A DNA stretch of 64,000 nt from contig NZ_GG657757.1 in the NCBI RefSeq assembly GCF_000158955.1, positions 365,291-429,290 of the forward strand, in the 5' to 3' direction. Of this stretch, positions 33,798-42,384 are shown piece after piece. The notes beneath the pieces are model-generated. The model worked only from the letters and a program-made list of their open reading frames with translations. It was not told where the DNA came from and searched no databases. The DNA comes from Streptomyces viridochromogenes DSM 40736. Lineage in GTDB: Bacteria > Actinomycetota > Actinomycetes > Streptomycetales > Streptomycetaceae. The translations under genes were made by a program, and so were the position numbers. Every line of letters starts with the position of its first letter. The stretch's first letter is position 1.

Positions 33798-34583
33798 CTA
33801 CGGCCTGTACACGTACGGCGTCGTCGTGGTCAGCGGTACGAAGCCGATGCGTTCCAGGATGGGGCGGCTCTGGCTGGTGGCGTCGACCTGGAGACAGCGG
33901 TAGCCGCGTGCCGCGGCGACGTGGGCGCGATGGGCCACCAGGGAGCGGTAGATCCCGCGTCCGCGCCAGCCCTCGACGGTACCGCCGCCCCACAGGCCGG
34001 CGAACCGCGTGCCCGGTACGAGTTCCATACGGGCCGCGCTCACCGGCTCGTCCCCGGCCATCGCCACCACGGCGACGACGGTGTCCGGATCGGCCGCGAG
34101 CCGGGCGAGAAGCTGGTGGCGCAGCCAGGAGCTGTCCTCGCCGAACGCCTTCTCGTGGACGTCGGCGACGAGATCGACTCCGGCCCGGTCGGTGACCGGC
34201 ACGACGCGGACGCCCTGCGGCGGTGTGGCGCCGAGGTCCAGGTCCGCGATCTCGCCGACCATCACGGTCTCCTCGGGATCGGGTGTGAACCCGGCGGCGC
34301 GCAGGCGGGGCCCGAGGTCGGCGGGGCGGTCGTGTCCGTAGAGCTTCCACTCGAAGTCCAGGCCGAGCGCGGTGTAGTCCTTTATCTGCCCGGCGATCGC
34401 CGCGTCCGCCGTGGCCTCGTCGAGGGCGGACCACACCACGCCGTTCCAGCCCTGCGCGGTGCTGACGCAGCGCACCACGTCACCGGTCCGCTCGACCCGC
34501 GCGCCGGGGCCGTCCGGCCGCGCTCCCTCCCGCAGCTCGCGATCGAACAGGGCGAGCAGCGCGGCGTGATCCACAGATGGCAT
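33798..34583 (-). CDS. GNAT-family N-acetyltransferase
   Basis: 261 residues; ATG 34583 (GGTGGGG upstream) preferred over GTG 34589. C-terminal GNAT core at about 130-255: VVAVVAMAGDEPVSAARMEL, FAGLWGGGTVEGWRGRGIYR (motif A, V-x-x-x-x-R-G-x-G-x-x), YRCLQVDATSQSRPILERIG (motif B) and FVPLTTTTPYVYRP. The N-terminal part (WNGVVWSALDEATADAAIAG) resembles a second, degenerate lobe. Acetyl-CoA binding is expected; substrate unknown. Divergent from the deaminase gene. Confidence 0.88.
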   Translation of the reverse strand: MPSVDHAALLALFDRELREGARPDGPGARVERTGDVVRCVSTAQGWNGVVWSALDEATADAAIAGQIKDYTALGLDFEWKLYGHDRPADLGPRLRAAGFTPDPEETVMVGEIADLDLGATPPQGVRVVPVTDRAGVDLVADVHEKAFGEDSSWLRHQLLARLAADPDTVVAVVAMAGDEPVSAARMELVPGTRFAGLWGGGTVEGWRGRGIYRSLVAHRAHVAAARGYRCLQVDATSQSRPILERIGFVPLTTTTPYVYRP

Positions 34584-34698
34584 GGGCACACCCCACCATC
34601 GGCCGGGCGGCCCGGCAACGGGTTTTCCCGTACGTCCGCGGGCCCCGCCCGCCGTAGAGTCCTGTTGATCACGTCGTCACGAGGAAGGGCCCGGCACC

Positions 34699-35184
34699 AT
34701 GGTCGTCAAGGACACGGAACTGCCGTACCTGCGCCGCTGCGTGGAGCTCGCGGCCGAGGCGCTGGACGCCGGGGACGAGCCGTTCGGTTCGGTTCTGGTG
34801 GGCGGAGACGGCACGGTCCTCGGTGAGGACCACAACCGGGTGGCCTCGGGCGATCACACCCGGCACCCCGAGTTCGAACTGGCCCGCTGGTCGGCCTCTC
34901 ATCTCACGCCCGAGGAGCGAGCGGCGGCCACGGTCTACACCTCCGGCGAGCACTGCCCGATGTGCGCGGCCGCGCACGCCTGGGTCGGCCTGGGACGCAT
35001 CGTCTACGTCGCCTCGTCGGAACAACTCGCGTCCTGGCTGGACGAGTTGGGAGTCCCCGCCCCGCCCGTGCGGACACTCCCCGTCCACGACGTCGCGCCC
35101 GGCGTGGTCGTGGACGGCCCGGTGCCCGAACTGGCGGAGCGGATCCGGGAGTTGCACGCGCGCTTCCACAGCGGACGCGTCTGA
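34699..35184 (+). CDS. Nucleoside deaminase (CMP/dCMP deaminase fold)
   Basis: 161 residues from ATG 34699 (GAGGAAGGG upstream). Zinc and catalytic motifs: FGSVLVGGDGTVLGEDHNRV, DHTRHPEFELARWSA (H-P-E: zinc His and proton-shuttling Glu) and YTSGEHCPMCAAAHAWVGLG (C-x-x-C). Guanine deaminase/TadA-like group by motif order, but the exact base is not certain: length and the C-terminal PVRTLPVHDVAPGVVVDGPV differ from tRNA TadA. Cytosolic. Terminator follows. Confidence 0.88.
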   Translation: MVVKDTELPYLRRCVELAAEALDAGDEPFGSVLVGGDGTVLGEDHNRVASGDHTRHPEFELARWSASHLTPEERAAATVYTSGEHCPMCAAAHAWVGLGRIVYVASSEQLASWLDELGVPAPPVRTLPVHDVAPGVVVDGPVPELAERIRELHARFHSGRV

Positions 35185-35197
35185 GCCGCCGACCGGG

Positions 35198-35248
35198 ACG
35201 GCCGGGGCGGTGTGAGGGGTGCTGTTCCCCCCTCACCGCCCCGGCCGT
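35198..35248. terminator. Bidirectional hairpin terminator
   Basis: Long GC stem (ACGGCCGGGGCGGTGTGAGG with its complement CCTCACCGCCCCGGCCGT) and a short loop, between convergent stops at 35184 and 35253. Confidence 0.85.
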
Positions 35249-35252
35249 GCGA

Positions 35253-35921
35253 TCAGTCGTCCGCCCCGGAGCGGAAGCGGCGGCGGAGGGCCACTCCGCC
35301 GAGCACGAGCGCCGCGCTCGCCGCCACGGCCGGGAGGGTGTGGTCCGCACCCGTGTGGGCCAGGGCCTGTGTGTGCCGCGGGGTGTGCGGGGCCGGTTCG
35401 GGGGCCGTCCGCGCCGGGGGCGGCGTCGACGGTTCGGGCGTCGGCTTCTGGTGCCGGGGCCGGTCCGGGCGCACGGGGCGGTCGCCCGGGGTGTTCGAGG
35501 ACTCGTTGCCCACCGACGCGTTGCCGACGCCGACCACGTTCACGGTGTTGCCGGTGACGTTGACCGGCAGGTCGACGGGCAGTTGCACGCTGTTGCCGGA
35601 GGCCACGCCCGGTGAATGCTTTCCGCTGCCCTCGGCGACCGCACCGCCGCCGGGCCCGCCGCCCGGCCGGTCGCCCGGCCGGTCTTTGTTCGCGCACGTG
35701 TTTCCCGCGGCCGGATTGAGCAGTCCCACCACGTTCACGGTGTTTCCGCACACGTTCACCGGGACGTGCACCGGCAGCTGAACCGTGTTGCCGGAGACCA
35801 CCCCGGGCGAACCGGCCGCCGAGCCGTCCGCCCCGGAACCGGCGTACGCGGGTACGGTCACGGCCATCGCGCCCGAGGCGGCGGCGACAGCGATCACACC
35901 CTTTCGGGTAACCCGTCTCAT
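35253..35921 (-). CDS. chpB: Long chaplin with sortase signal (ChpB-like)
   Basis: 222 residues from ATG 35921. Signal peptide 1-27 (KGVIAVAAASGAMAVTVPAY, cut after AYA). Chaplin domain 1: SPGVVSGNTVQLPVHVPVNV, then CGNTVNVVGLLNPAAGNTC, with the usual two Cys. Domain 2: SPGVASGNSVQLPVDLPVNV, then TGNTVNVVGVGNASVGNES, without Cys. A Pro-rich spacer leads to a sorting signal LAHTG, a membrane span and a basic tail, so a sortase should link it to peptidoglycan. Long chaplins anchor short chaplins on aerial hyphae to make the hydrophobic sheath. The symbol is given from remembered synteny (chpB near nsdB), so treat it as probable. The upstream 298 bases hold its promoter. Confidence 0.85.
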   Translation of the reverse strand: MRRVTRKGVIAVAAASGAMAVTVPAYAGSGADGSAAGSPGVVSGNTVQLPVHVPVNVCGNTVNVVGLLNPAAGNTCANKDRPGDRPGGGPGGGAVAEGSGKHSPGVASGNSVQLPVDLPVNVTGNTVNVVGVGNASVGNESSNTPGDRPVRPDRPRHQKPTPEPSTPPPARTAPEPAPHTPRHTQALAHTGADHTLPAVAASAALVLGGVALRRRFRSGADD

Positions 35922-36219
35922 AGGGTCCCTGCCTTCCAGACATCGTCGCGGGCACTCACCCGCACGGGGTAGAACGCGGACGCCCGATCCTGGTTAGTGG
36001 CTAATCGGCCTTTCACTCCATCGAGCGGCCCGGTTGTCGAACTAGCGGTAAAGCCCTTCGTATGTGCGACGCCCTCACGCGGCGCAGGCCTCCGCCCCGC
36101 CCGGTTCACCGCCCCGACCGGCTCCCCGGCTCGCCCGGAGGCGGGGCTTCCGGTGCCCGCATATGGTGAGCGAGGGCGCCGGTACCCGGTCCGCTGTGGG
36201 GCGCCCCCTGGAGGCATTG
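35922..36219. other. Divergent region upstream of the chaplin
   Basis: 298 bases. A short palindrome TTAG-TGG-CTAA lies at 35994-36004. No convincing BldN-type -35/-10 pair seen by eye, although one would be expected for a chaplin. No gene. Confidence 0.35.
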
Positions 36220-37788
36220 ATGCTGGCCAAGCTGTCCGTGCGCCCCTCGGTCCGGCGCTGCGCCGTCGCCGGCGCGGCCGGGCTCGCACTGCTGGGTGCG
36301 GGGCTGCCGGCCGCGGACGACCCCCCGCCCGGCCTGTCGCGCTTCTACGACCAGAAGGTCACCTGGTCGGCCTGCGAGGGCACGGACATGCCGAAGGACC
36401 TCCGGTGCGGGAAGGTCACCGTCCCGCTCGACTACGCCGCACCCGGGAAGGGGACGCTCGATCTCGCCGTGGCCCGCTTCCGGGCCACAGGGAAGTCCCG
36501 GGGCTCGGTGCTGCTGAACTTCGGCGGCCCCGGCGGTCAGGGCGTGGGACAACTCGCCATCGCGGGCAAGGAGTTCATGGGCCTGACGAACGGGTACGAC
36601 GTGGTCGGTTTTGATCCCCGCGGCGTCGGTCGCTCCTCGCCGGTCAGCTGCGGGAACGCCCCCGACGACGCGCTGGGCGAGACGGACGCCGCCGTGGCCG
36701 ATCCGCAGGCCGTACTGGAGAGGCTGCGCGACGCCGCGGCCGAGTGCACCGAGCACTCGGGCCCCGTCCTGCCCCACATCGGCACGGTGAACGCGGCACG
36801 CGACCTGGACGTCATACGCGACGCGCTCGGCGACTCCAAGCTGAACTACCTGGGCTTCTCCTACGGAAGCCGGCTGGGCGCGGTGTACGCGGCCCAGTTC
36901 CCCGGCAAGGTCGGCAGGATGGTGCTGGACGGCGTCGACACACTGACCGAGCCGCTGTCCGAGCAGGGTGTGGTGAGCGCGCAGAGTCAGCAGACCGCTC
37001 TGGAGAACTTCCTCACCTGGTGCACCGAGGACATCGCCTGTCCGTTCGGGCAGAACCCGCGGGAGGCCAGGGAGGACATCGTCCAGGTGGTCGAGTCGCT
37101 CGACGAGGACCCGGTGCCGACGGACTTCGGCGAGGCGTTCTCCGGCCAGGACTTCGTGGGGGCCCTCGCTCAGGGGCTCTACAGCAGAGAGCTGTGGCCT
37201 TCACTCCAGCGGGCCATCGCGCAGCTGCTGGAGGACGGCGACACACGCGCTCTGGAAGTCTTCGCCTCCGGGGGCGTCACGCTGCCGCCGCTGCGCCCCC
37301 ACCGCGGGCTGGTCGACCCGGAGGACGTGCCGCTGGACAACCTGCCGGCGGCGCTGATGGCGGTCAACTGCGCGGACGATCCCGACCGCCCCGCCGCCGC
37401 GCAGGTCGCCAGGGACCTCGGCCGGCTGCGCACCCGGTACGAGCAGGCGTCCCCGGTCTTCGGCCGGTACCGGCTCACCCAGGTGCTGATGTGCTACGGC
37501 CGCCCCAAGGGCACCGACTTCATCCGGGACGAGGTCAAGGACCTCGACACTCCGAGGATGCTGCTCGTGGGCACCCGGGGCGATCCGGCCACCCCGTACC
37601 GATGGACGGTGGAGACGGCCGAGCGGCTCGGATCGTCGGCCGTGGTGCTCGACAACCGGGGCGAGGGTCACACCGGCTACGGCTCCTCCAAGTGCGTGCA
37701 CCGCAAGGTCGACGCGTTCCTGCTGTACGGCACTCTCCCGCCGAACGGCAGTTCCTGCGGTCCCGACCGTGACACCGAGCCTTCCTGA
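36220..37788 (+). CDS. Secreted tripeptidyl aminopeptidase-like alpha/beta hydrolase
   Basis: 522 residues from ATG 36220 (GGAGG about six bases upstream). Signal peptide of ~30 residues (VRRCAVAGAAGLALLGAGLP, then AAD). Catalytic serine in LNYLGFSYGSRLGAVYAAQF, Asp in RMLLVGTRGDPATPYRWTVE, His in NRGEGHTGYGSSKC. VLLNFGGPGGQGVGQLAIAG is the oxyanion loop of the Tap/Slp group, and the C-terminal Cys-containing region (QVLMCYGRP, SSKCVHRKV, SCGPDRDTEPS) fits. These enzymes remove tripeptides from secreted proteins or cut peptides in the medium. No lipobox, so released rather than mycelium-bound. Confidence 0.9.
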   Translation: MLAKLSVRPSVRRCAVAGAAGLALLGAGLPAADDPPPGLSRFYDQKVTWSACEGTDMPKDLRCGKVTVPLDYAAPGKGTLDLAVARFRATGKSRGSVLLNFGGPGGQGVGQLAIAGKEFMGLTNGYDVVGFDPRGVGRSSPVSCGNAPDDALGETDAAVADPQAVLERLRDAAAECTEHSGPVLPHIGTVNAARDLDVIRDALGDSKLNYLGFSYGSRLGAVYAAQFPGKVGRMVLDGVDTLTEPLSEQGVVSAQSQQTALENFLTWCTEDIACPFGQNPREAREDIVQVVESLDEDPVPTDFGEAFSGQDFVGALAQGLYSRELWPSLQRAIAQLLEDGDTRALEVFASGGVTLPPLRPHRGLVDPEDVPLDNLPAALMAVNCADDPDRPAAAQVARDLGRLRTRYEQASPVFGRYRLTQVLMCYGRPKGTDFIRDEVKDLDTPRMLLVGTRGDPATPYRWTVETAERLGSSAVVLDNRGEGHTGYGSSKCVHRKVDAFLLYGTLPPNGSSCGPDRDTEPS

Positions 37789-37877
37789 TCAGGGCGTACA
37801 CGCCCCTGACACCCGGTGCCGCATTCAGATCGATTACCCCAAATGCCCTAACGGTGAATTGGCTCTATCGTGCTGTC

Positions 37878-38972
37878 ATGGAGCACGTTCTGAGTCCAGC
37901 GACCCTCACCGAGCTGCGGCGCCCGCGCCCCTACCCGGCGGTCTCCGTACTGACGCCGACGCACCGGCGCGAGCCCTACAACGCCCAGGACCAGGTCCGG
38001 CTGCGCAATGTCGTGGCCGAGGCCAAACGGCAGCTGGAGGCCGATCCGGCGGTCAGCCGGGAACGACGGGCCGAGGTCGCGCGGCGCCTCGACCGGGCCC
38101 TGTCCGAGGTCGACCTGACGCACGCCGAGGACGGCCTGGTGATCTTCGCGGCTTCCGGCGAGCACCAGGTGTGGTCGCTCGCCCGGAGCGTGCCCGAACG
38201 CGTCGTACTCTCGGACACGTTCCTCACCCGCAACCTCGTCTCCGCCCAGACGGCCGACCGGCCGTACTGGGTGCTGTCGCTCGCCGCCGACCGCGTCACG
38301 CTGTGGAACGGCGGCGCGGACCGCGTCACCGAGGCGCGCGTCGGCGGCTTCCCGCTGACCCGGCGGGTGGAGAACTTCGACCCGGAACGGCAGCAGCGGG
38401 TCGGTGACCTGCCGAGCGCCTTCCGGGAGGAGCGCACCCGCCAGTTCCTGCGCGAGACCGATGCCGCGATGAGCGCCGTCCTGCGCGACCACCCGCGACG
38501 GCTGTACGTGACCGGCGAGCCGGCCGCGCTGACGCTGCTGGACGAGGTCGGCGGCACCGCCGGGGGCGCGGTGCACGTCCCGCGCGGCGGACTCGCGCAC
38601 GGTACGCCCGAGGCGGTGTGGCAGGCCATGCGGCCGGTTCTCGAGGCGGAGGCCCGCAGGAGCACGGACGCCGTGGCGCGGGCCCTCGAAACCGCCCGCG
38701 GGCGACGGGAGTTCGCCGCCGGCGTCGACGAGCTGTGGCAGAGCGCCCGGGACGGCCGCGTCCGGCTGCTGGCCGTCGAGGAGAACTACCGCGTGTCGGC
38801 CCACGACGCCGGGGACCACCTGATCCTCACCGAGAGCGGCGATCTCGGCTCCCGCGAGGACGTCGTGGACGAGATCGTCGAGCAGTGTCTGGAGACCGGA
38901 GCAGACGTGCGCTTCGTACCGGACGGCATGCTCGGAGAGGCGGACGGCATCGCCGGAGTACTGCGGTACTGA
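37878..38972 (+). CDS. baeRF3-like protein (bacterial relative of eRF1/Dom34)
   Basis: 364 residues from ATG 37878. The order VSVLTPTHRREPYNAQDQVR, LRNVVAEAKRQLEAD, ALSEVDLTHAEDGLVIFAAS, GQ-poor middle and ARRSTDAVARALETARGRRE then AGVDELWQSARDGRVRLLAV with EENYRVSAHDAGDHLI fits what I recall as the 'bacterial archaeo-eukaryotic release factor family'. The family is predicted to act on stalled ribosomes or RNA but is little studied. A GGQ loop is not visible, so peptide release as such is doubtful. Cytosolic. Single gene. Confidence 0.6.
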   Translation: MEHVLSPATLTELRRPRPYPAVSVLTPTHRREPYNAQDQVRLRNVVAEAKRQLEADPAVSRERRAEVARRLDRALSEVDLTHAEDGLVIFAASGEHQVWSLARSVPERVVLSDTFLTRNLVSAQTADRPYWVLSLAADRVTLWNGGADRVTEARVGGFPLTRRVENFDPERQQRVGDLPSAFREERTRQFLRETDAAMSAVLRDHPRRLYVTGEPAALTLLDEVGGTAGGAVHVPRGGLAHGTPEAVWQAMRPVLEAEARRSTDAVARALETARGRREFAAGVDELWQSARDGRVRLLAVEENYRVSAHDAGDHLILTESGDLGSREDVVDEIVEQCLETGADVRFVPDGMLGEADGIAGVLRY

Positions 38973-39162
38973 AAGCGTCGAACACAGGGCCGTCGAACAC
39001 CCGGGGCAGTCGCGTCCCAGGTTACCGACGGGTCGTCAATTCGCCTGTGTAACCTACGACTTGGACCTTCCGGTAGGGCGCCCCGCACCTACCTCGGAGT
39101 AACTCCGCGAGACTGTGGCATATGCCAGAAGCACCACCGTATCGTGTGTTGCCAAATCCCTT

Positions 39163-39181
39163 ACAGGCCGTGGCGGCCTGT
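39163..39181. promoter_or_regulatory. Inverted repeat upstream of the PP2C gene
   Basis: ACAGGCC-GTGGC-GGCCTGT, perfect 7-5-7, about 65 bases before the start at 39245. May be an operator or a hairpin. A second, longer-spaced pair AGGTTAC/GTAACCT lies at 39019-39055. Confidence 0.4.
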
Positions 39182-39244
39182 GCAACAGTCGTAACGGTCC
39201 CTCCGTCCGCCTTTGGCCGTACCGTCCCCGCATCGGAGTGCGTC

Positions 39245-40651
39245 ATGCCGTCCCACCTCTCCGCGGACCGCCCCGCCGCCCAGCCGCCCGGACGCGGCTC
39301 GGTCGACGCGCTCATCTCGCAGACGCGGCGGCTCAAAGGCGATGTGGACGCGGTGCGGCGCGACGCCGAGGGGGAAGAGTCGGACCACCCGCGGGGACGC
39401 TGGCAGCGCGCCCTGTACGACCTGGCCCTGCACCAGCTCAACGATCTCGACGAGCACCTGGCCCAGCTGCGGGACGGGCCGTTGCCCACGGCGTCCGCAA
39501 AACCCCCCGCACCCGCACCCGGCTCGCTGCTCAGCAGGGTGGGCAGCGCCGAGTGGAACCTGCTGACGGACGAGGCCAGTTGGTCGGGGGAGCTGTACCA
39601 CATCCTCGGCCGTGACCCCGACGCTCCCCCACTCACCCTCGACGAGCTGCCGTCGGTGGTCCTCGACGAGGACCGGCCGAAGCTGACGGCGATGGTCACC
39701 GACTGCCTCGTCGACGCCCGGCCCATCGACGGCGAGTTCCGCATCGCACGCCGGGACGGTGACGTACGGACCGTGCACATGATGGGCGAACCGGTACTCG
39801 ACGCCGACGGCAGCACCGCCTCGATGTGGGCCGTGCTGCGCGACGTCAGCGAACTGCGCCGCAGCCAGCGGGTGGTGAGCGAGACCCGTGACTCGCTCCA
39901 CGACCAGCGGCAGGCCGCGCGGACCGAGCACCGGCTCGCGGTCGAGCTGCAGGAGGCCGTGCTGCCGCCGTGGCGCGGCTCCCTGCGGCTCCCGCAACGC
40001 GGCCCCGGGGCCCTGGACGTCGCGACCCACCAGTTGCCGGCGTCCACCGCCACCCTGATCGGCGGTGACTGGTACGACGCGCTCGAACTGACCGACGGCG
40101 AGACCCTCCTCGGCGTCGGCGACCTCACCGGGCACGGCGTCGGAGTCACCTCGAACATGACCATGCTGCTCGGTGCCGTGCGCGGAATGGCGATGGCGGG
40201 TGCACGGCCGGGAGAACTGATGGCCCTGCTGAACCAGTTACTCGACGCCACCGTGCAACCCGCCCTCGGCAGCGCCGTCTGCTGCCGCTACCGGCCCGCC
40301 ACGCGCACCCTGGTGTGGGCACAGGCCGGACACCCCGCCCCGCTGCTGTTCCGCGACGGGACGGGGCGCGCCCTGAGCGCACCGGACGGTGTCCTGCTCG
40401 GCGCCACCTCGAGCGCCTCCTACGGGCAGGCCGAGGAGACCCTCGAGGTGGGCGACCTGCTGCTCCTGCACACCGACGGCCTGGTACCCGGGCACACCGG
40501 CACGGCGGCCGCGGCCCTCCTGCTCGACCTGGCCCCGCGTCTGGCCGGGAACCGCACGGCGGAGGACTGCGTGCGCACGGTCGTCCAGGAGTTCGGCGAG
40601 AGCGCGCGCGAGGACAATGCCTGCGTGCTCGTCGCCAAGGTCATGTCATAG
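39245..40651 (+). CDS. PAS-SpoIIE/PP2C-type serine phosphatase
   Basis: 468 residues; ATG 39245 chosen (GGAG upstream, family-like start) over an ATG at 39122. The N-terminal arm (1-95) is helical. A PAS/PAC domain at about 98-205 (VGSAEWNLLTDEASWSGELY, FRIARRDGDVRTVHMMGEPV, ASMWAVLRDVSELRRSQRVV). Then the RsbU/SpoIIE phosphatase at about 225-465: RLAVELQEAVLPP, ATLIGGDWYDALELTDGETL (metal Asp), LLGVGDLTGHGVGVTSNMTM, VWAQAGHPAPLLFRDG and EDNACVLVAKV. It would dephosphorylate an anti-anti-sigma factor in the cytosol in response to a PAS-bound signal. A SigB-class circuit is present at the other end of the window, but no direct link is shown. Confidence 0.93.
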   Translation: MPSHLSADRPAAQPPGRGSVDALISQTRRLKGDVDAVRRDAEGEESDHPRGRWQRALYDLALHQLNDLDEHLAQLRDGPLPTASAKPPAPAPGSLLSRVGSAEWNLLTDEASWSGELYHILGRDPDAPPLTLDELPSVVLDEDRPKLTAMVTDCLVDARPIDGEFRIARRDGDVRTVHMMGEPVLDADGSTASMWAVLRDVSELRRSQRVVSETRDSLHDQRQAARTEHRLAVELQEAVLPPWRGSLRLPQRGPGALDVATHQLPASTATLIGGDWYDALELTDGETLLGVGDLTGHGVGVTSNMTMLLGAVRGMAMAGARPGELMALLNQLLDATVQPALGSAVCCRYRPATRTLVWAQAGHPAPLLFRDGTGRALSAPDGVLLGATSSASYGQAEETLEVGDLLLLHTDGLVPGHTGTAAAALLLDLAPRLAGNRTAEDCVRTVVQEFGESAREDNACVLVAKVMS

Positions 40652-40656
40652 GAAAC

Positions 40657-42150
40657 TCAGGCCGATGTGCTGTTCCCGCCCCTCCCTTTCGTCTTCGGCA
40701 GAGCGAGCTTGATCTCCTCCCGCAGCTCCTGGATCCTCGGGTAACCGGAGTACTCGGCCGTGAGCCGGTACATCTGGCGCAGCCGGTCCCAGGTGCGGTG
40801 GGAGGAGTTGGATCCCATCGACACCAGGGCCAGCCGCGCGTACCGGTCCGCCTGTTCGGGGTCGTCGGCGATGAAGCAGGCCGAGGCCATCGACAGGTAG
40901 TCGAAGATCTTCGACCGCTGCCGGCCGTCGACCCGCAGGGCCAGCGCCTTCTCCGCGTAGTGCCGGGCATGCGCGGCGGCGCCCGGCTCGAACTCGGCGA
41001 GCGTGCGGTAGGCCAGCGCCTGCATGCCGTACAGGTCCTCCTCCTTGAAGGTCTGCATCCAGTCCGGCGGGGGTACGTCGGCCTTGTCGGAGACGAACAG
41101 GTCCTCCGCCTGCCCGAGGGTGCGGCGCATCGCCTGGCCCTTGCCCATGGCGGCCTGTGCCCAGGCCTCGATGGTGTAGAGCATCGCCCGGGTACGGGGC
41201 AGCACCTCGTCGCCCGAACCGGACGTGGCGAGCTTCATCAGGTCCAGGGCGTCGTCGGGCCGGCCCAGGTGCACCATCTGGCGGGCCGCGCGGGAGAGGG
41301 CCTCGCCCGCGCGGGGCCGGTCCCCGCCCTCTCTGGCCGCGTGCGCGGCGATGACGAAGTACTTCTGGGCCGTGGGCTCCAGGCCGACGTCGTGCGACAT
41401 CCAGCCCGCGAGGACGGCGAGGTTGGCGGCGACGCCCCACAGGCGCCGCTGGAGGTGGGGTGGGTGACGGTAGGCGAGCATGCCGCCCACCTCGTTGAGC
41501 TGGCCCACCACGGCCTTGCGCTGGAGCCCGCCGCCGCGGGCCGCGTCCCAGGCGCGGAACACCTCGACCGAGCGCTCCAGTTCCTCGATCTCCTGCGACC
41601 CGATGGGGGCGGCCTCGTAACGGTCGAACCCAGCGGGGTCGGCGTGCAGGAAACGGTCCGGGTCGGGGGCGTCGGCCGCCAGGGCAGGGTCGGTGTGCAG
41701 CCAGTCGTACATGGCGTTGCTGAGTGCGGATCCCGCGGCGAGCGCGGCGCCCGCGCCCACCAAGCCGCGTCGGTTGAGCATGAGGTCCATTCCCGTGAAT
41801 TCGGTGAGGACCGCGGCGGTCCGCTCGGGCGCCCACGGCACTCCGTCGGGAGGCTCCGCGCTCCCGCCGCCCTGCCGTTTCCCCGCACGCCCGTGCCGGA
41901 CCAGACCGAGGTCCTCGATGGTCACGACACGGCCGAGACGCTCGGTGAACAGAGCCGCCAGCACCCGCGGCACCGGATCGCGCGGGATCTCTCCCGTGTC
42001 GATCCACCGCCGCACCCGGGAGGTGTCGGTCGACAGCTGGGGATGGCCCATGGCCGCCGCCTGCCGGTTGACCAGCCTCGCGAGTTCGCCCTTGGACCAG
42101 CCGGCCAGACCGAACAGATCCGCGAGCCGGGTGTTGGGTTGTCCGCTCAC
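40657..42150 (-). CDS. nsdB: NsdA/NsdB-type TPR regulator
   Basis: 497 residues from GTG 42150. The N-terminus TRLADLFGLAGWSKGELARL and TDTSRVRRWIDTGEIPRDPV is an HTH-like segment typical of this family. The rest is a helical TPR-like solenoid: LWGVAANLAVLAGWMSHDVG, QKYFVIAAHAAREGGDRPRA, RAARQMVHLGRPDDALDLMK and KALALRVDGRQRSKIFDYLS. NsdA and NsdB are negative regulators of antibiotic production and sporulation in S. coelicolor. The symbol nsdB rests on remembered location near chpB, not on a search. Divergent from the kinase-fold gene, with the 10-bp repeats between. Confidence 0.75.
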   Translation of the reverse strand: MSGQPNTRLADLFGLAGWSKGELARLVNRQAAAMGHPQLSTDTSRVRRWIDTGEIPRDPVPRVLAALFTERLGRVVTIEDLGLVRHGRAGKRQGGGSAEPPDGVPWAPERTAAVLTEFTGMDLMLNRRGLVGAGAALAAGSALSNAMYDWLHTDPALAADAPDPDRFLHADPAGFDRYEAAPIGSQEIEELERSVEVFRAWDAARGGGLQRKAVVGQLNEVGGMLAYRHPPHLQRRLWGVAANLAVLAGWMSHDVGLEPTAQKYFVIAAHAAREGGDRPRAGEALSRAARQMVHLGRPDDALDLMKLATSGSGDEVLPRTRAMLYTIEAWAQAAMGKGQAMRRTLGQAEDLFVSDKADVPPPDWMQTFKEEDLYGMQALAYRTLAEFEPGAAAHARHYAEKALALRVDGRQRSKIFDYLSMASACFIADDPEQADRYARLALVSMGSNSSHRTWDRLRQMYRLTAEYSGYPRIQELREEIKLALPKTKGRGGNSTSA

Positions 42151-42211
42151 ATCAAGCCCCCAGGTTCTCGGCTGAGTTGACAGTAGCCCGGCCAGACTTG
42201 CCGGGCGACTA

Positions 42212-42241
42212 TTCGCCAGGGTTCGCCAGGGTGCGCCAGAT
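42212..42241. repeat. Three 10-bp direct repeats in the nsdB divergent promoter
   Basis: TTCGCCAGGG at 42212 and 42222, then TGCGCCAGAT at 42232. Exactly one helical turn apart, 60-90 bases before the nsdB-like start. Reminiscent of SARP-type binding sites (heptamer repeats at 11 bp spacing), but here the period is 10. Confidence 0.5.
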
Positions 42242-42384
42242 GGTGTGCCACGTGCCATCCGGTGTCAGGTAGGAACGCGCCACCCCGACCCGGTCGCCGC
42301 AGGGACATTCCCCAGGGTGCTCCCGGGCGTCCGGGCCGGGTGGTGCGCTGTCGTCGCAGGCACACGAAGGGATCTGTCTCGCCC

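Noticed and set aside
35922-36060. Search for a BldN-type promoter for the chaplin gene
   Set aside because: No pair close to the expected -35/-10 was found by eye; not reported as a site.
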